A DNA stretch of 64,000 bases, from positions 1 to 64,000 of the forward strand of contig CAZKCO010000004.1 of assembly GCA_964551335.1 (NCBI GenBank). The letters run 5' to 3'. The notes beneath the pieces were generated by a model that did no database searches, was not told the origin of the DNA, and was given only the letters and a program-made list of their open reading frames with translations. Made by a program: the position numbers and the translations under genes. Shown here one piece after another: positions 33,391 to 40,396 of this stretch. Positions within the stretch are counted from its first letter, which is position 1. Each line of letters starts with the position of its first letter. This stretch comes from Tunicatimonas sp964551335. GTDB taxonomy: Bacteria; Bacteroidota; Bacteroidia; Cytophagales; Cyclobacteriaceae.

Positions 33391-33762
33391 TTAAATACGA
33401 ATGATGGTGATGCCCCCCCAAGTCGCTAGCATGCCTAACAGTACACTTCCTACCACATACATCATCCAGGTACCAATTTTCCCTTCCTCAATCAGGGCCA
33501 GCGCCTCATAGGAAAAAGAAGAAAATGTAGTGAATCCACCGCAAAAACCAGCAATGAGTAGCCGACTCATTGAGTCGCTGATATGACCTTTTATCCAACT
33601 ACCAAAAAATAGCCCTATAAGAAAGCATCCCAGCAGATTAATGATAAAGGTGCCTAAGGGAAAAGGATTAGCCCAAAAGCGGGTAGTCCATATCCCTATT
33701 CCATACCGAGAGATACTTCCCAGAAAACCGCCTACGCCCACCCAAAGAAATTCCCAGTTCAT
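33391..33762 (-). CDS. crcB: Fluoride ion channel FluC (CrcB)
   Basis: A 123-residue four-helix membrane protein that exports fluoride as a dual-topology dimer. Signature blocks: GVGGFLGSISRYGIG, PLGTFIINLLGCFLIGLFFG (the conserved Asn) and GFCGGFTTFSSFSYEA (the TTFS phenylalanine box). No fluoride riboswitch was found upstream: the conserved GGCGATGG core is absent from 33763-33969. A TACTTTTG -7 element lies 20 bases upstream on the coding strand. It converges on the previous gene with 9 bases between stops. Confidence 0.95.
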   Translation of the reverse strand: MNWEFLWVGVGGFLGSISRYGIGIWTTRFWANPFPLGTFIINLLGCFLIGLFFGSWIKGHISDSMSRLLIAGFCGGFTTFSSFSYEALALIEEGKIGTWMMYVVGSVLLGMLATWGGITIIRI

Positions 33763-33781
33763 AATTATTGTACTTTAGCCC

Positions 33782-33789
33782 CAAAAGTA
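33782..33789 (-). promoter_or_regulatory. Candidate -7 element TACTTTTG for crcB
   Basis: Read on the minus strand TACTTTTG is an exact match to TAnnTTTG, 19 bases before the crcB start codon. No strong -33 element was recognised. Confidence 0.5.
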
Positions 33790-33809
33790 GCAGAAAATAG
33801 CGCTAATGG

Positions 33810-33956
33810 ATTATAGTCTTATAGTATTAGAGTGTTAAATTATTATAATTCTTGTGTTTCAGGAGTTTTGAGTACGAATTAGGAGACCAATATCCTGAAC
33901 TCTGAACACAAAGTCCGAACACTTTAACACCATAACCCTTTAATACTCTATGACAT
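33810..33956. repeat. Inverted pair of GTGTTA-type words
   Basis: The left arm (33810-33865) contains TAGTATTAGAGTGTTAAA and ends TTGTGTTTCAGGA. The right arm (33891-33956) read on the other strand gives AGAGTATTAAAGGGTTATGG and ends TTGTGTTCAGAGTTCAGGA. The arms are imperfect but co-ordered, so the whole region can fold on itself around a ~25-base centre. It is the same word family as 9428-9566. Confidence 0.7.
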
Positions 33957-33969
33957 TATTTTATCTTCT

Positions 33970-35691
33970 ATGATTTACTGTACTATCTCTTATCAACAGC
34001 CTCATCAACACTGGCTTGATTTTGAATTAACCTTTTCCGACATAAGTGCTGACCAAACTTACTTGCAACTACCCGCTTGGCGACCCGGACGGTATGAGTT
34101 AGGAAACTTTGCGAAGAATATTCGCAAGTTCTCCGTGACAAATGCTGAAAATGAGCCTCTACCTTTCCGAAAGGTGGCAAAAGACCGATGGGAGGTAGAG
34201 ACAGCAGGATTGGATAGTATCCGCGTTTGTTACGATTACTACGCAGCCGAAATAAACGCAGGCAGCACTTTTTTGGACGATGAACAGCTTTATATCAATT
34301 TCGTCAACTGTGTAATCTACGCTGAAGGGCGAAGCGAAGAGCCGTACCAAATCAAATTACAGCTTCCGGAAAATTATGAAGTGGCTTGTGGTTTAGTGTC
34401 GCCTGAAGTTCATACTTTAGAAGCGCCCAGCTTTTATCGTTTAGCCGAAAGCCCCCTCATTGCTAGCCCTGATCTCACCCATTGGCAGTATGAAGTAGAC
34501 GGCCACCAGTTTCATCTTTGGTTTCAGGGGCGCTGCCTGCTGGATGAAGAGCAGACACTACGCCGTTTTCAGGACTTTACCAAAACCCAAATGCAAATGA
34601 TGGGAGGCTTTCCCACAGACGACTACCATTTTTTGTATCACTTCTTACCTTACCCAGCCTACCACGGAGTAGAGCATTTCAACTCCACGGTGATTGCACT
34701 AGGGCCTAGCGAAGGGATTGTAGAAAACAGCAAGTCCTATTATGATTTTCTGGGGGTTAGTTCCCATGAGCTATTTCATACCTGGAACATCATCCGCATT
34801 CGCCCGAAGGAGATGTATCCCTACGATTATGCCCGGGAAAACTACTTTCCCACTGGGTTTGTGGCGGAAGGAGTAACCACCTACTACGGCGATCTGTTTC
34901 TGGCTCGTAGTGGTGTGTTTACCAAAGAAGAGTATTTTCTGGATTTGAACAAGCTGTTTAAGCGGCACTTTGAAAACTTCGGGCGCTTTAATCATTCCTT
35001 GGTAGATTCTTCCTATGATTTGTGGCTAGACGGATACTCAGCCGGAATTCCGCACCGCAAGGTATCAATCTACGTAAAAGGGGCCTTGGTAAGCCTAATC
35101 CTGGATCTTATGTTACGGGATAAAACCAATCAGGAGCAATCGCTAGATACGTTTATGCGATACCTGTGGGACTTCTTCGGTCAGCAGAATTGCGGCTATA
35201 GTTTATCCGACCTAGAGAAGTTGGTGAGCGATTTATCGGGGTGCAAGATGGAAGATTACTTTGATCGGTTCATTTACGGAAAAGAACCCTTGGAAATCTC
35301 CCTTAATCAGGTATTGTATACGGTAGGCTGCCAATTAGATATTACCGAAAACGCTCTGCATTCAGAAGGAACTTTTGGTTTTCGGGCAGCGAAGATTGAT
35401 CAGAAATGGATAGTGCAACGGATTGAACCAGAGTCGCCTGGTGATGAACATTTAGCCTTAAATGACGAGATTATCGCGGTGAACGGAATACGGGTACAAG
35501 ACAGCTTGGAAGAGCTACTTGTCGGACATACAATCGTGAGCATTAGTTTAATAAGAAACTATAAACTACGCACGGTGGAGCTGACTGCCCGAAAGAATCG
35601 TTACTTCAAGCAATATACTATTGCTCAACGAGAAGAGGCTACTGAAGCCGAGAAACAAGCCTTTCAGCGGTGGCTAGGTTGCCCTTGGTAA
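33970..35691 (+). CDS. M61-family metallopeptidase with PDZ domain
   Basis: A 573-residue zinc peptidase of the glycyl-aminopeptidase (M61) family. N-terminal beta domain 1-165 with PAWRPGRYELGNFAKNIRKF and DRWEV; catalytic domain with HELFHTWNIIRIRP (zinc His266 and His270, base Glu267) and third ligand Glu300 in FVAEGVTTYYGDL; GYSAGIPHRKVSIYVKGALVSL after that; and a PDZ domain ~470-550 (VQRIEPESPGDEHLALNDEIIAVNG). There is no signal peptide, so it is probably cytoplasmic. M61 enzymes trim Gly/Ala from peptide N-termini. It stands alone, preceded by an inverted-repeat region. Confidence 0.92.
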   Translation: MIYCTISYQQPHQHWLDFELTFSDISADQTYLQLPAWRPGRYELGNFAKNIRKFSVTNAENEPLPFRKVAKDRWEVETAGLDSIRVCYDYYAAEINAGSTFLDDEQLYINFVNCVIYAEGRSEEPYQIKLQLPENYEVACGLVSPEVHTLEAPSFYRLAESPLIASPDLTHWQYEVDGHQFHLWFQGRCLLDEEQTLRRFQDFTKTQMQMMGGFPTDDYHFLYHFLPYPAYHGVEHFNSTVIALGPSEGIVENSKSYYDFLGVSSHELFHTWNIIRIRPKEMYPYDYARENYFPTGFVAEGVTTYYGDLFLARSGVFTKEEYFLDLNKLFKRHFENFGRFNHSLVDSSYDLWLDGYSAGIPHRKVSIYVKGALVSLILDLMLRDKTNQEQSLDTFMRYLWDFFGQQNCGYSLSDLEKLVSDLSGCKMEDYFDRFIYGKEPLEISLNQVLYTVGCQLDITENALHSEGTFGFRAAKIDQKWIVQRIEPESPGDEHLALNDEIIAVNGIRVQDSLEELLVGHTIVSISLIRNYKLRTVELTARKNRYFKQYTIAQREEATEAEKQAFQRWLGCPW

Positions 35692-36122
35692 ACCGAAGAT
35701 CGCCATACACCGATTTCCTCCATTCTCTATGTAATTTTTTAACCAAAATTCATCAGCTTATCCATTAAGGTCCGTTTGTATTTTAGCCAGATTTCGGCTA
35801 TTTTATACATTCGGTAATCCTTCGGTCTTCTCTCGGTTTAGGTTCGGTATAGCCTTGATCGCTATTTGTAGTATTATTTCAAGAAATTGATCAGGTGCGC
35901 AATAGAAAACCGGTTAGCGAATGCTAGGCTTCCCGACGTATGGTTTGTTTGTGAAAAAGATATGATTAGCTAGTGAGGGCGATTCAGAAAGCTGCTGCTG
36001 ACGATTTCACTCGGTTAGTATAAGAGATAATAGGCAATTACCGGTTACTTTTTGTAGCTAAATGCTACTAATACGAAGACATTTCAACCACCCTAAACGC
36101 TAATTATCCTAACCTTTTAACT
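35692..36122. other. Gene-free interval
   Basis: 431 bases with no open frame of note. GTAGC (36054-36058) and GCTAC (36063-36067) form a small hairpin near the end. No terminator, repeat or RNA gene was seen. Confidence 0.5.
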
Positions 36123-37250
36123 ATGACAACTCTAGAAGAATCAACTCCGGCAACCACTGCTCAGTCCGAAGAAACTCCCCACTATTGTAATATGCCGGTG
36201 GTACCTCAACGGGAGTTTGGCCCCGAGGTTGACCCTCATCGTTCCGCTGCCATTATTATCAACGACAACAAATGGGTAAATGGCACCGTCATTCACTACT
36301 ACTTTTTTAACGAAGAAACCGACGGGGAAAATGTATTTATGTCCGACGGTACTCAGCAGTTCCGTACCTGGGTGGGAGCCGAAGAGCAGAAAGAGGTGGT
36401 TCGCGAAGCCTTCCGTATCTGGAAGGAAAAGGGTATTGGGCTAGAGTTTGAAGAGGTAGACGACCGGCAAGATGCCGAGGTACGTATTGGGTTTATGCAG
36501 GGTGATGGTGCCTGGTCGTATCTGGGTACCTACGTACTAAATATTGGGGCCGGCCAGCGCACCATGAATTTCGGCTGGGATTTGACCCGCCCCGGTGGAC
36601 TGGATACCGCATTGCACGAAATCGGGCATACGCTGGGATTGCCGCATGAACATCAGAACCCAAATGCCGGCATAGTCTGGGATGAAGAAGCCGTATACAC
36701 TGCTTTAGCTGCTCCGCCTAATAACTGGTCAAGAGAAAAAACTTTCCATAATATCATCCGGAAAATTGACCCTGATACGGTGCAAGGTTCCAACTGGGAC
36801 CCCGACTCAATTATGCACTATCCCTTTGGTCCGGGATTAATCATCTCGCCGGAAGAGTACCGTAACGGTATCTTTCCCGAAGACGGATTATCGGAGCGGG
36901 ATATTCAGTGGATCAAGTCTTTTTACCCGGCACTGGAAGAAGAAATTGAGGAACTCAAGATATTCGAGGCCAAACGGTTATTTATTCAACCGGGCGAACA
37001 GGTTAATTACGTTATTCGCCCCCAGTCTACGCGTTACTATAGTATAAAAACGTTTGGTACTTCTGACACTGTGCTGGTACTGTTTGAAGACGAAGACGGC
37101 AATCTGCGCTACCGGGCCGCTGATGATGATAGTGCTCAGGACTATAATGCCCACATTCGGTTTAAACTTATCAAGAACCACGTGTACGTACTCCGCGCCC
37201 GCTTATACTACCAGGATTTAGCCGGACAGTTTGCAATTATGATGTGGTGA
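36123..37250 (+). CDS. Astacin-like zinc metalloprotease without a signal peptide
   Basis: A 375-residue metzincin. The active site HEIGHTLGLPHEHQ spans 165-178 with zinc ligands His165, His169 and His175, base Glu166, and the extra Glu176 typical of astacins. The Met-turn is SIMHY (Met231). A Tyr three residues on and WDPDSIMHYPFG fit the astacin family. C-terminal residues ~285-375 resemble a pre-peptidase C-terminal (PPC-like) beta-sandwich (FIQPGEQVNYVIRP... VYVLRARLYYQDLAGQFAIMMW). The N-terminus is acidic and polar with no signal peptide or lipobox, unusual for a protease of this type. Confidence 0.85.
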   Translation: MTTLEESTPATTAQSEETPHYCNMPVVPQREFGPEVDPHRSAAIIINDNKWVNGTVIHYYFFNEETDGENVFMSDGTQQFRTWVGAEEQKEVVREAFRIWKEKGIGLEFEEVDDRQDAEVRIGFMQGDGAWSYLGTYVLNIGAGQRTMNFGWDLTRPGGLDTALHEIGHTLGLPHEHQNPNAGIVWDEEAVYTALAAPPNNWSREKTFHNIIRKIDPDTVQGSNWDPDSIMHYPFGPGLIISPEEYRNGIFPEDGLSERDIQWIKSFYPALEEEIEELKIFEAKRLFIQPGEQVNYVIRPQSTRYYSIKTFGTSDTVLVLFEDEDGNLRYRAADDDSAQDYNAHIRFKLIKNHVYVLRARLYYQDLAGQFAIMMW

Positions 37251-37257
37251 ATTAGTC

Positions 37258-37378
37258 CATAGTCCACGGTCCATAGCATGCAGTTAAATAGTTGGATTGT
37301 TGATTACTACTAATTCTCCGACACAAGTTACTTATTCTCGATACCCTACTTCCGGTATTCTATGGACTGTGGACTATT
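37258..37378. repeat. 19-bp inverted pair of TAGTCCA words
   Basis: CATAGTCCACGGTCCATAG (37258-37276) and CTATGGACTGTGGACTATT (37360-37378) are inverted copies matching at 17 of 19 positions, separated by 83 bases with no gene. The wording itself is quasi-tandem (AGTCCAT-AGTCCAC-GGTCCAT). Same architecture, different word, as the pairs at 1-121, 9428-9566 and 33810-33956. Confidence 0.8.
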
Positions 37379-37463
37379 ATGGAAAACTTTGCTTAGTCCG
37401 TATCGTTAGGTATTTAGGGTCAACCTTCTTTCCTCAGTTGGCCTTAGTATAGTACTTGATTTA

Positions 37464-38162
37464 ATGACAAGATCGATGAATAGCAATGTAATTTTAGTTT
37501 TATTTTTTGCACTCGCGGCAATGAGTTGTACTGCTCCTTCTCCAAACACTCAAAACGACCCTTCTGCTGAGGGATTAACCGTTTCTCCAGCTTCGCTTAC
37601 CGAAGCCGAGAAAGAACAACTGGATACTGCGACCTTTGCAGGCGGTTGCTTTTGGTGCACCGAGGCCGTGTTTGAACGGACAAAAGGGGTAAAGAGTGTA
37701 GTTTCAGGCTACACCGGCGGGACTCAAAAAGACCCTACTTATGAACAGGTAAGTGCCGGAATGACCGATCATGCCGAAGCAGTTCAGATCTATTATGACC
37801 CAGAAGTAATTACGTACCAGCAACTGTTAGAAGTATTCTTTGGAACGATGGATCCTACGCAACTAAATCGGCAAGGACCGGACGTTGGTGAACAATACCG
37901 TTCGGCAGTTTTTTATCACGATCAAACGCAGCAAGGATTGGCCGAAAATTATATGGATAAGCTGAGTGCATCGGGAAAATATGATAAGCCTATTGTTACT
38001 CAGTTAGTCCCTTTTGAAAAATTTTGGGTCGCTGAGGATTATCATCAGGACTACTATGAACTCAATCCGGGCAACCCTTATATTCAGTCAGTGGCTAAAC
38101 CAAAAGTAAAGAAGTTTAAGAAAAACTATCCGGATTTGCTAAAGGACAAAATAAGTAGCTAG
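37464..38162 (+). CDS. msrA: Peptide methionine sulfoxide reductase MsrA, lipoprotein form
   Basis: A 232-residue MsrA with a lipoprotein signal (lipid Cys22 in LAAMSC), so it repairs oxidised methionine in envelope proteins rather than in the cytoplasm. Catalytic motif GCFWC with Cys62, preceded by TATFAGG; other family blocks are GVKSVVSGYTGG, YEQVSAGMTDHAEAVQIYYDP, DPTQLNRQGPDVGEQYRSAVFY and FWVAEDYHQDYY. A recycling Cys in the C-terminal tail is absent, so a one-Cys or externally reduced mechanism is likely. Its terminator is separated from the gene by a MITE-like insertion. Confidence 0.94.
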   Translation: MTRSMNSNVILVLFFALAAMSCTAPSPNTQNDPSAEGLTVSPASLTEAEKEQLDTATFAGGCFWCTEAVFERTKGVKSVVSGYTGGTQKDPTYEQVSAGMTDHAEAVQIYYDPEVITYQQLLEVFFGTMDPTQLNRQGPDVGEQYRSAVFYHDQTQQGLAENYMDKLSASGKYDKPIVTQLVPFEKFWVAEDYHQDYYELNPGNPYIQSVAKPKVKKFKKNYPDLLKDKISS

Positions 38163-38177
38163 ATCAAAATACCCTTA

Positions 38178-38320
38178 GAGCTTGTTGAAGTTTTGTTTTT
38201 GATGGTAAAAAAGTTCTGTTTTTAGGTTCTGGCGAACTCAATTTTTTGGAAGCGAGGTCCTGGAACAGGTCCTTTGCAGCCCAAAGGCGGCCGCCGTGCG
38301 GATAAAATTTTAACAAGCTC
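38178..38320. mobile_element. 143-bp MITE-like element
   Basis: Terminal inverted repeats GAGCTTGTTGAAGTTTTG (38178-38195) and, read inward from the right end, GAGCTTGTTAAAATTTTA (38303-38320) match at 15 of 18 positions. A TTA triplet flanks both ends (38175-38177, 38321-38323), a likely target-site duplication. The interior has a GC-rich core around GGCGGCCGCC and no coding frame. Three-base TNA duplications suggest mobilisation by an IS5-group transposase (inference). Confidence 0.75.
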
Positions 38321-38340
38321 TTATTCTTTAGTTAATCTAT

Positions 38341-38375
38341 AACGCTGCCTCTCAATAGGCAGCGTTTTCTTTTTT
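38341..38375 (+). terminator. Rho-independent terminator, probably of msrA
   Basis: AACGCTGCCT (38341-38350) and AGGCAGCGTT (38357-38366) form a perfect 10-bp stem with a 6-base loop and a T-rich tail to 38375. It lies 20 bases beyond the MITE-like element and 178 bases after the msrA stop. Confidence 0.9.
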
Positions 38376-38593
38376 CCTAGCTACTAATCAGCCAAGTAAT
38401 TTGCTTATAGGCTTTGAGGATAATACACCCATCTTTTTGAATTTGTAATAATTTGACAGAATAGCACAAGGTAAGAAGCGGAGGCGATTCCAATCCTTTT
38501 GTCAGCATGGTTTCCCTATTTTTGATCATGGCAAGTCTTACTACTTGTCTCTTTAAATCAGAGATCTCAATGTCCTATAGTTGACTTTTTCCC

Positions 38594-39823
38594 ATGTCGC
38601 TCAACAAATATATCAGTAGCTTTGCCAAACGCCCGCTAGTAGTATCTATTACTTACAGGGTACTGACTATAGCTACTCTTTGTGCTTTACTGCTTATGCT
38701 TGCTGCCACTTCATCTCACAGCCAGGCATTAATGGTCGATAAGGCTTACACTTTGCTAAATAGCGGAAATCTGGAAAAAAGCCGTGAGGCTATTGACATT
38801 GCAGCTGAACATCCCAACACAAAAAAGGATGCCCGAACTTTATATCTTCGCAGCTTTATTTACAAAGAATTGGCTTTGCGAGACAGTGTCCAAACTCGTA
38901 ATTTAAGGAGCATCAGTATCCAGTCTGCTCTAAGATGTCTGGAAGTAGACTCTACAAATCGCTACTCGAATGATTGCAGCGCGATAATTTCTAATGCGTA
39001 TACCAGCTATCTTAATGAAGCTATTGTATCGTTAAATAAGCAAGAATACACGGATGTTTTTCCATCATTGAAGCCGATTATTGACAGTCAGACAGATCTA
39101 GCAAAAAATCGGCGACCAGAAGCACTTTTCTACTACGGTTACGCATTGCTACAAATGGGAAACCAGGAAAGAGCTCGAGAGTATCTATTTAAAGCCCTGC
39201 AATCGGGTTACCAAGATCCCTTAATCTACGAAATCGAATTTTATCACCGGATTACTTCATCACAAAAGGATAGTGCCCAATGGTATCTTAGAGAGGGAAA
39301 GAGATTATTCCCGACAGATCCTAATCTGAATATTGCTGAACTCAACCTATTGATGAAATCGGAAGAGTACGGTAGAGCTGAAAAAATTATTGAGCATCAT
39401 CTAGCCCAAAACCCCAACAGTATCGAAGGTTTGCTATTAGCCGGAACCGTTTATGAGAAACTGCTTCCTACTGCAACGGAAAATAACCAATATTTCGCCA
39501 AGCAAACTGCTGTATACAAGCGTATTCTAAAGATGGAGCCCAACCACCTCCAAGCCAACTATAATTTAGGCATTGCCTATTATAATCAAGGAGTAAACCT
39601 TATTAATGGAGCTTCGGAGAATTATGACCTTGAACTGGCTAACTTTAATCGTTTACTTGAACAATGCAGTTCTCTTTTCTTAACAGCCTTGCCTTATCTT
39701 GAAAAGGTTCATCTGTTAGATAGTACCCACGTTAATGCCCTAAAAGCTCTGGAAGGAGTGTACTACAACATTAACGATTACGAGAACTATAATCTAGTAA
39801 AATCTAAGTTGCAGAAGCTATAA
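38594..39823 (+). CDS. Exported TPR protein
   Basis: A 409-residue helical repeat protein. The N-terminal hydrophobic stretch (VLTIATLCALLLMLAATSSHSQ) is a signal peptide or anchor after a ~25-residue basic leader. The rest is a solenoid of TPR-like pairs: ALMVDKAYTLLNSGNLEKSREAID, ALFYYGYALLQMGNQERAREYLFKALQSG, NLLMKSEEYGRAEKIIEHHLAQNPN, QANYNLGIAYYNQGVNL. It is a scaffold or assembly factor in the periplasm. Thirteen bases separate it from the YfiR-like gene, so the two form an operon that faces the kinase end of the large minus-strand operon. Confidence 0.75.
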   Translation: MSLNKYISSFAKRPLVVSITYRVLTIATLCALLLMLAATSSHSQALMVDKAYTLLNSGNLEKSREAIDIAAEHPNTKKDARTLYLRSFIYKELALRDSVQTRNLRSISIQSALRCLEVDSTNRYSNDCSAIISNAYTSYLNEAIVSLNKQEYTDVFPSLKPIIDSQTDLAKNRRPEALFYYGYALLQMGNQERAREYLFKALQSGYQDPLIYEIEFYHRITSSQKDSAQWYLREGKRLFPTDPNLNIAELNLLMKSEEYGRAEKIIEHHLAQNPNSIEGLLLAGTVYEKLLPTATENNQYFAKQTAVYKRILKMEPNHLQANYNLGIAYYNQGVNLINGASENYDLELANFNRLLEQCSSLFLTALPYLEKVHLLDSTHVNALKALEGVYYNINDYENYNLVKSKLQKL

Positions 39824-39836
39824 TTTTTTGACTCAG

Positions 39837-40373
39837 ATGGGTATAAGATCATTACTAACTATCAGCTTTTTATTTACTATTAGTTTCTATGCTAAGTCCC
39901 AGTCGCTAGATGATTATCGGCAAACGCAGGATAAGATTCATACAATTTACCTCTATAATTTTTCTCGCTATTTTGTCTGGCCTACTACCGCTATTTCTAA
40001 TGAAAACTTTGTCATTGGAATAATGGGAGATCATAGTATAACGGATGAGCTTAACAATGTGGCAAGTACAAAAACTGTGGGTGGAAAATCAATCTTGGTT
40101 CGAACTTATCAAAAACCAGAGGAGATAGACTCTGACTGTCATATCGTTTTTATTCCCTACGAAAGTAGTTTTCAACTTAGTGAGGTTTTATCCATTACCC
40201 GCGATAAACCTATTCTGGTAGTTAGTTGTAAACCAGGATTAGGCCAGTTTGGTAGCTTACTAAACTTTGTGGCTTACCAGGGAAAAATTACTTTTGAAAT
40301 TAACGAAGAAGCCATTCAAAACCGAAAACTTAAATTTGCCCAGCAGATCAAAGCCATTGGGCGTCCTCTATAG
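39837..40373 (+). CDS. YfiR-family (DUF4154) periplasmic protein
   Basis: A 178-residue protein from ATG 39837 with a signal peptide (LTISFLFTISFYAKSQ). The YfiR/DUF4154 signature is clear: KIHTIYLYNFSRYFVWP, FVIGIMGDHSITDELNNVAS, HIVFIPYESSFQLSEVLS, ILVVSCKPGLGQFGSLLNFV and the ending KITFEINEEAIQNRKLKFAQQIKAIGR. In Pseudomonas YfiR is a periplasmic inhibitor of a diguanylate cyclase; no cyclase gene is near, but a membrane histidine kinase with a large periplasmic sensor is encoded 23 bases away on the other strand, a possible partner in Bacteroidota. Confidence 0.85.
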   Translation: MGIRSLLTISFLFTISFYAKSQSLDDYRQTQDKIHTIYLYNFSRYFVWPTTAISNENFVIGIMGDHSITDELNNVASTKTVGGKSILVRTYQKPEEIDSDCHIVFIPYESSFQLSEVLSITRDKPILVVSCKPGLGQFGSLLNFVAYQGKITFEINEEAIQNRKLKFAQQIKAIGRPL

Positions 40374-40396
40374 ACTAAGGCTCACCATTCTTTCTA

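Noticed and set aside
33763..33969. Fluoride riboswitch upstream of crcB
   Set aside because: The conserved fluoride-motif core is not present; the region holds instead a -7 element and an inverted word repeat.
38377..38529. 50-codon minus-strand ORF (start MIKNRETMLTKG) in the gap before the TPR gene
   Set aside because: Open for 65 codons stop-to-stop but no recognised family, no signal or domain, and it lies where the TPR gene promoter should be; chance opening is plausible.
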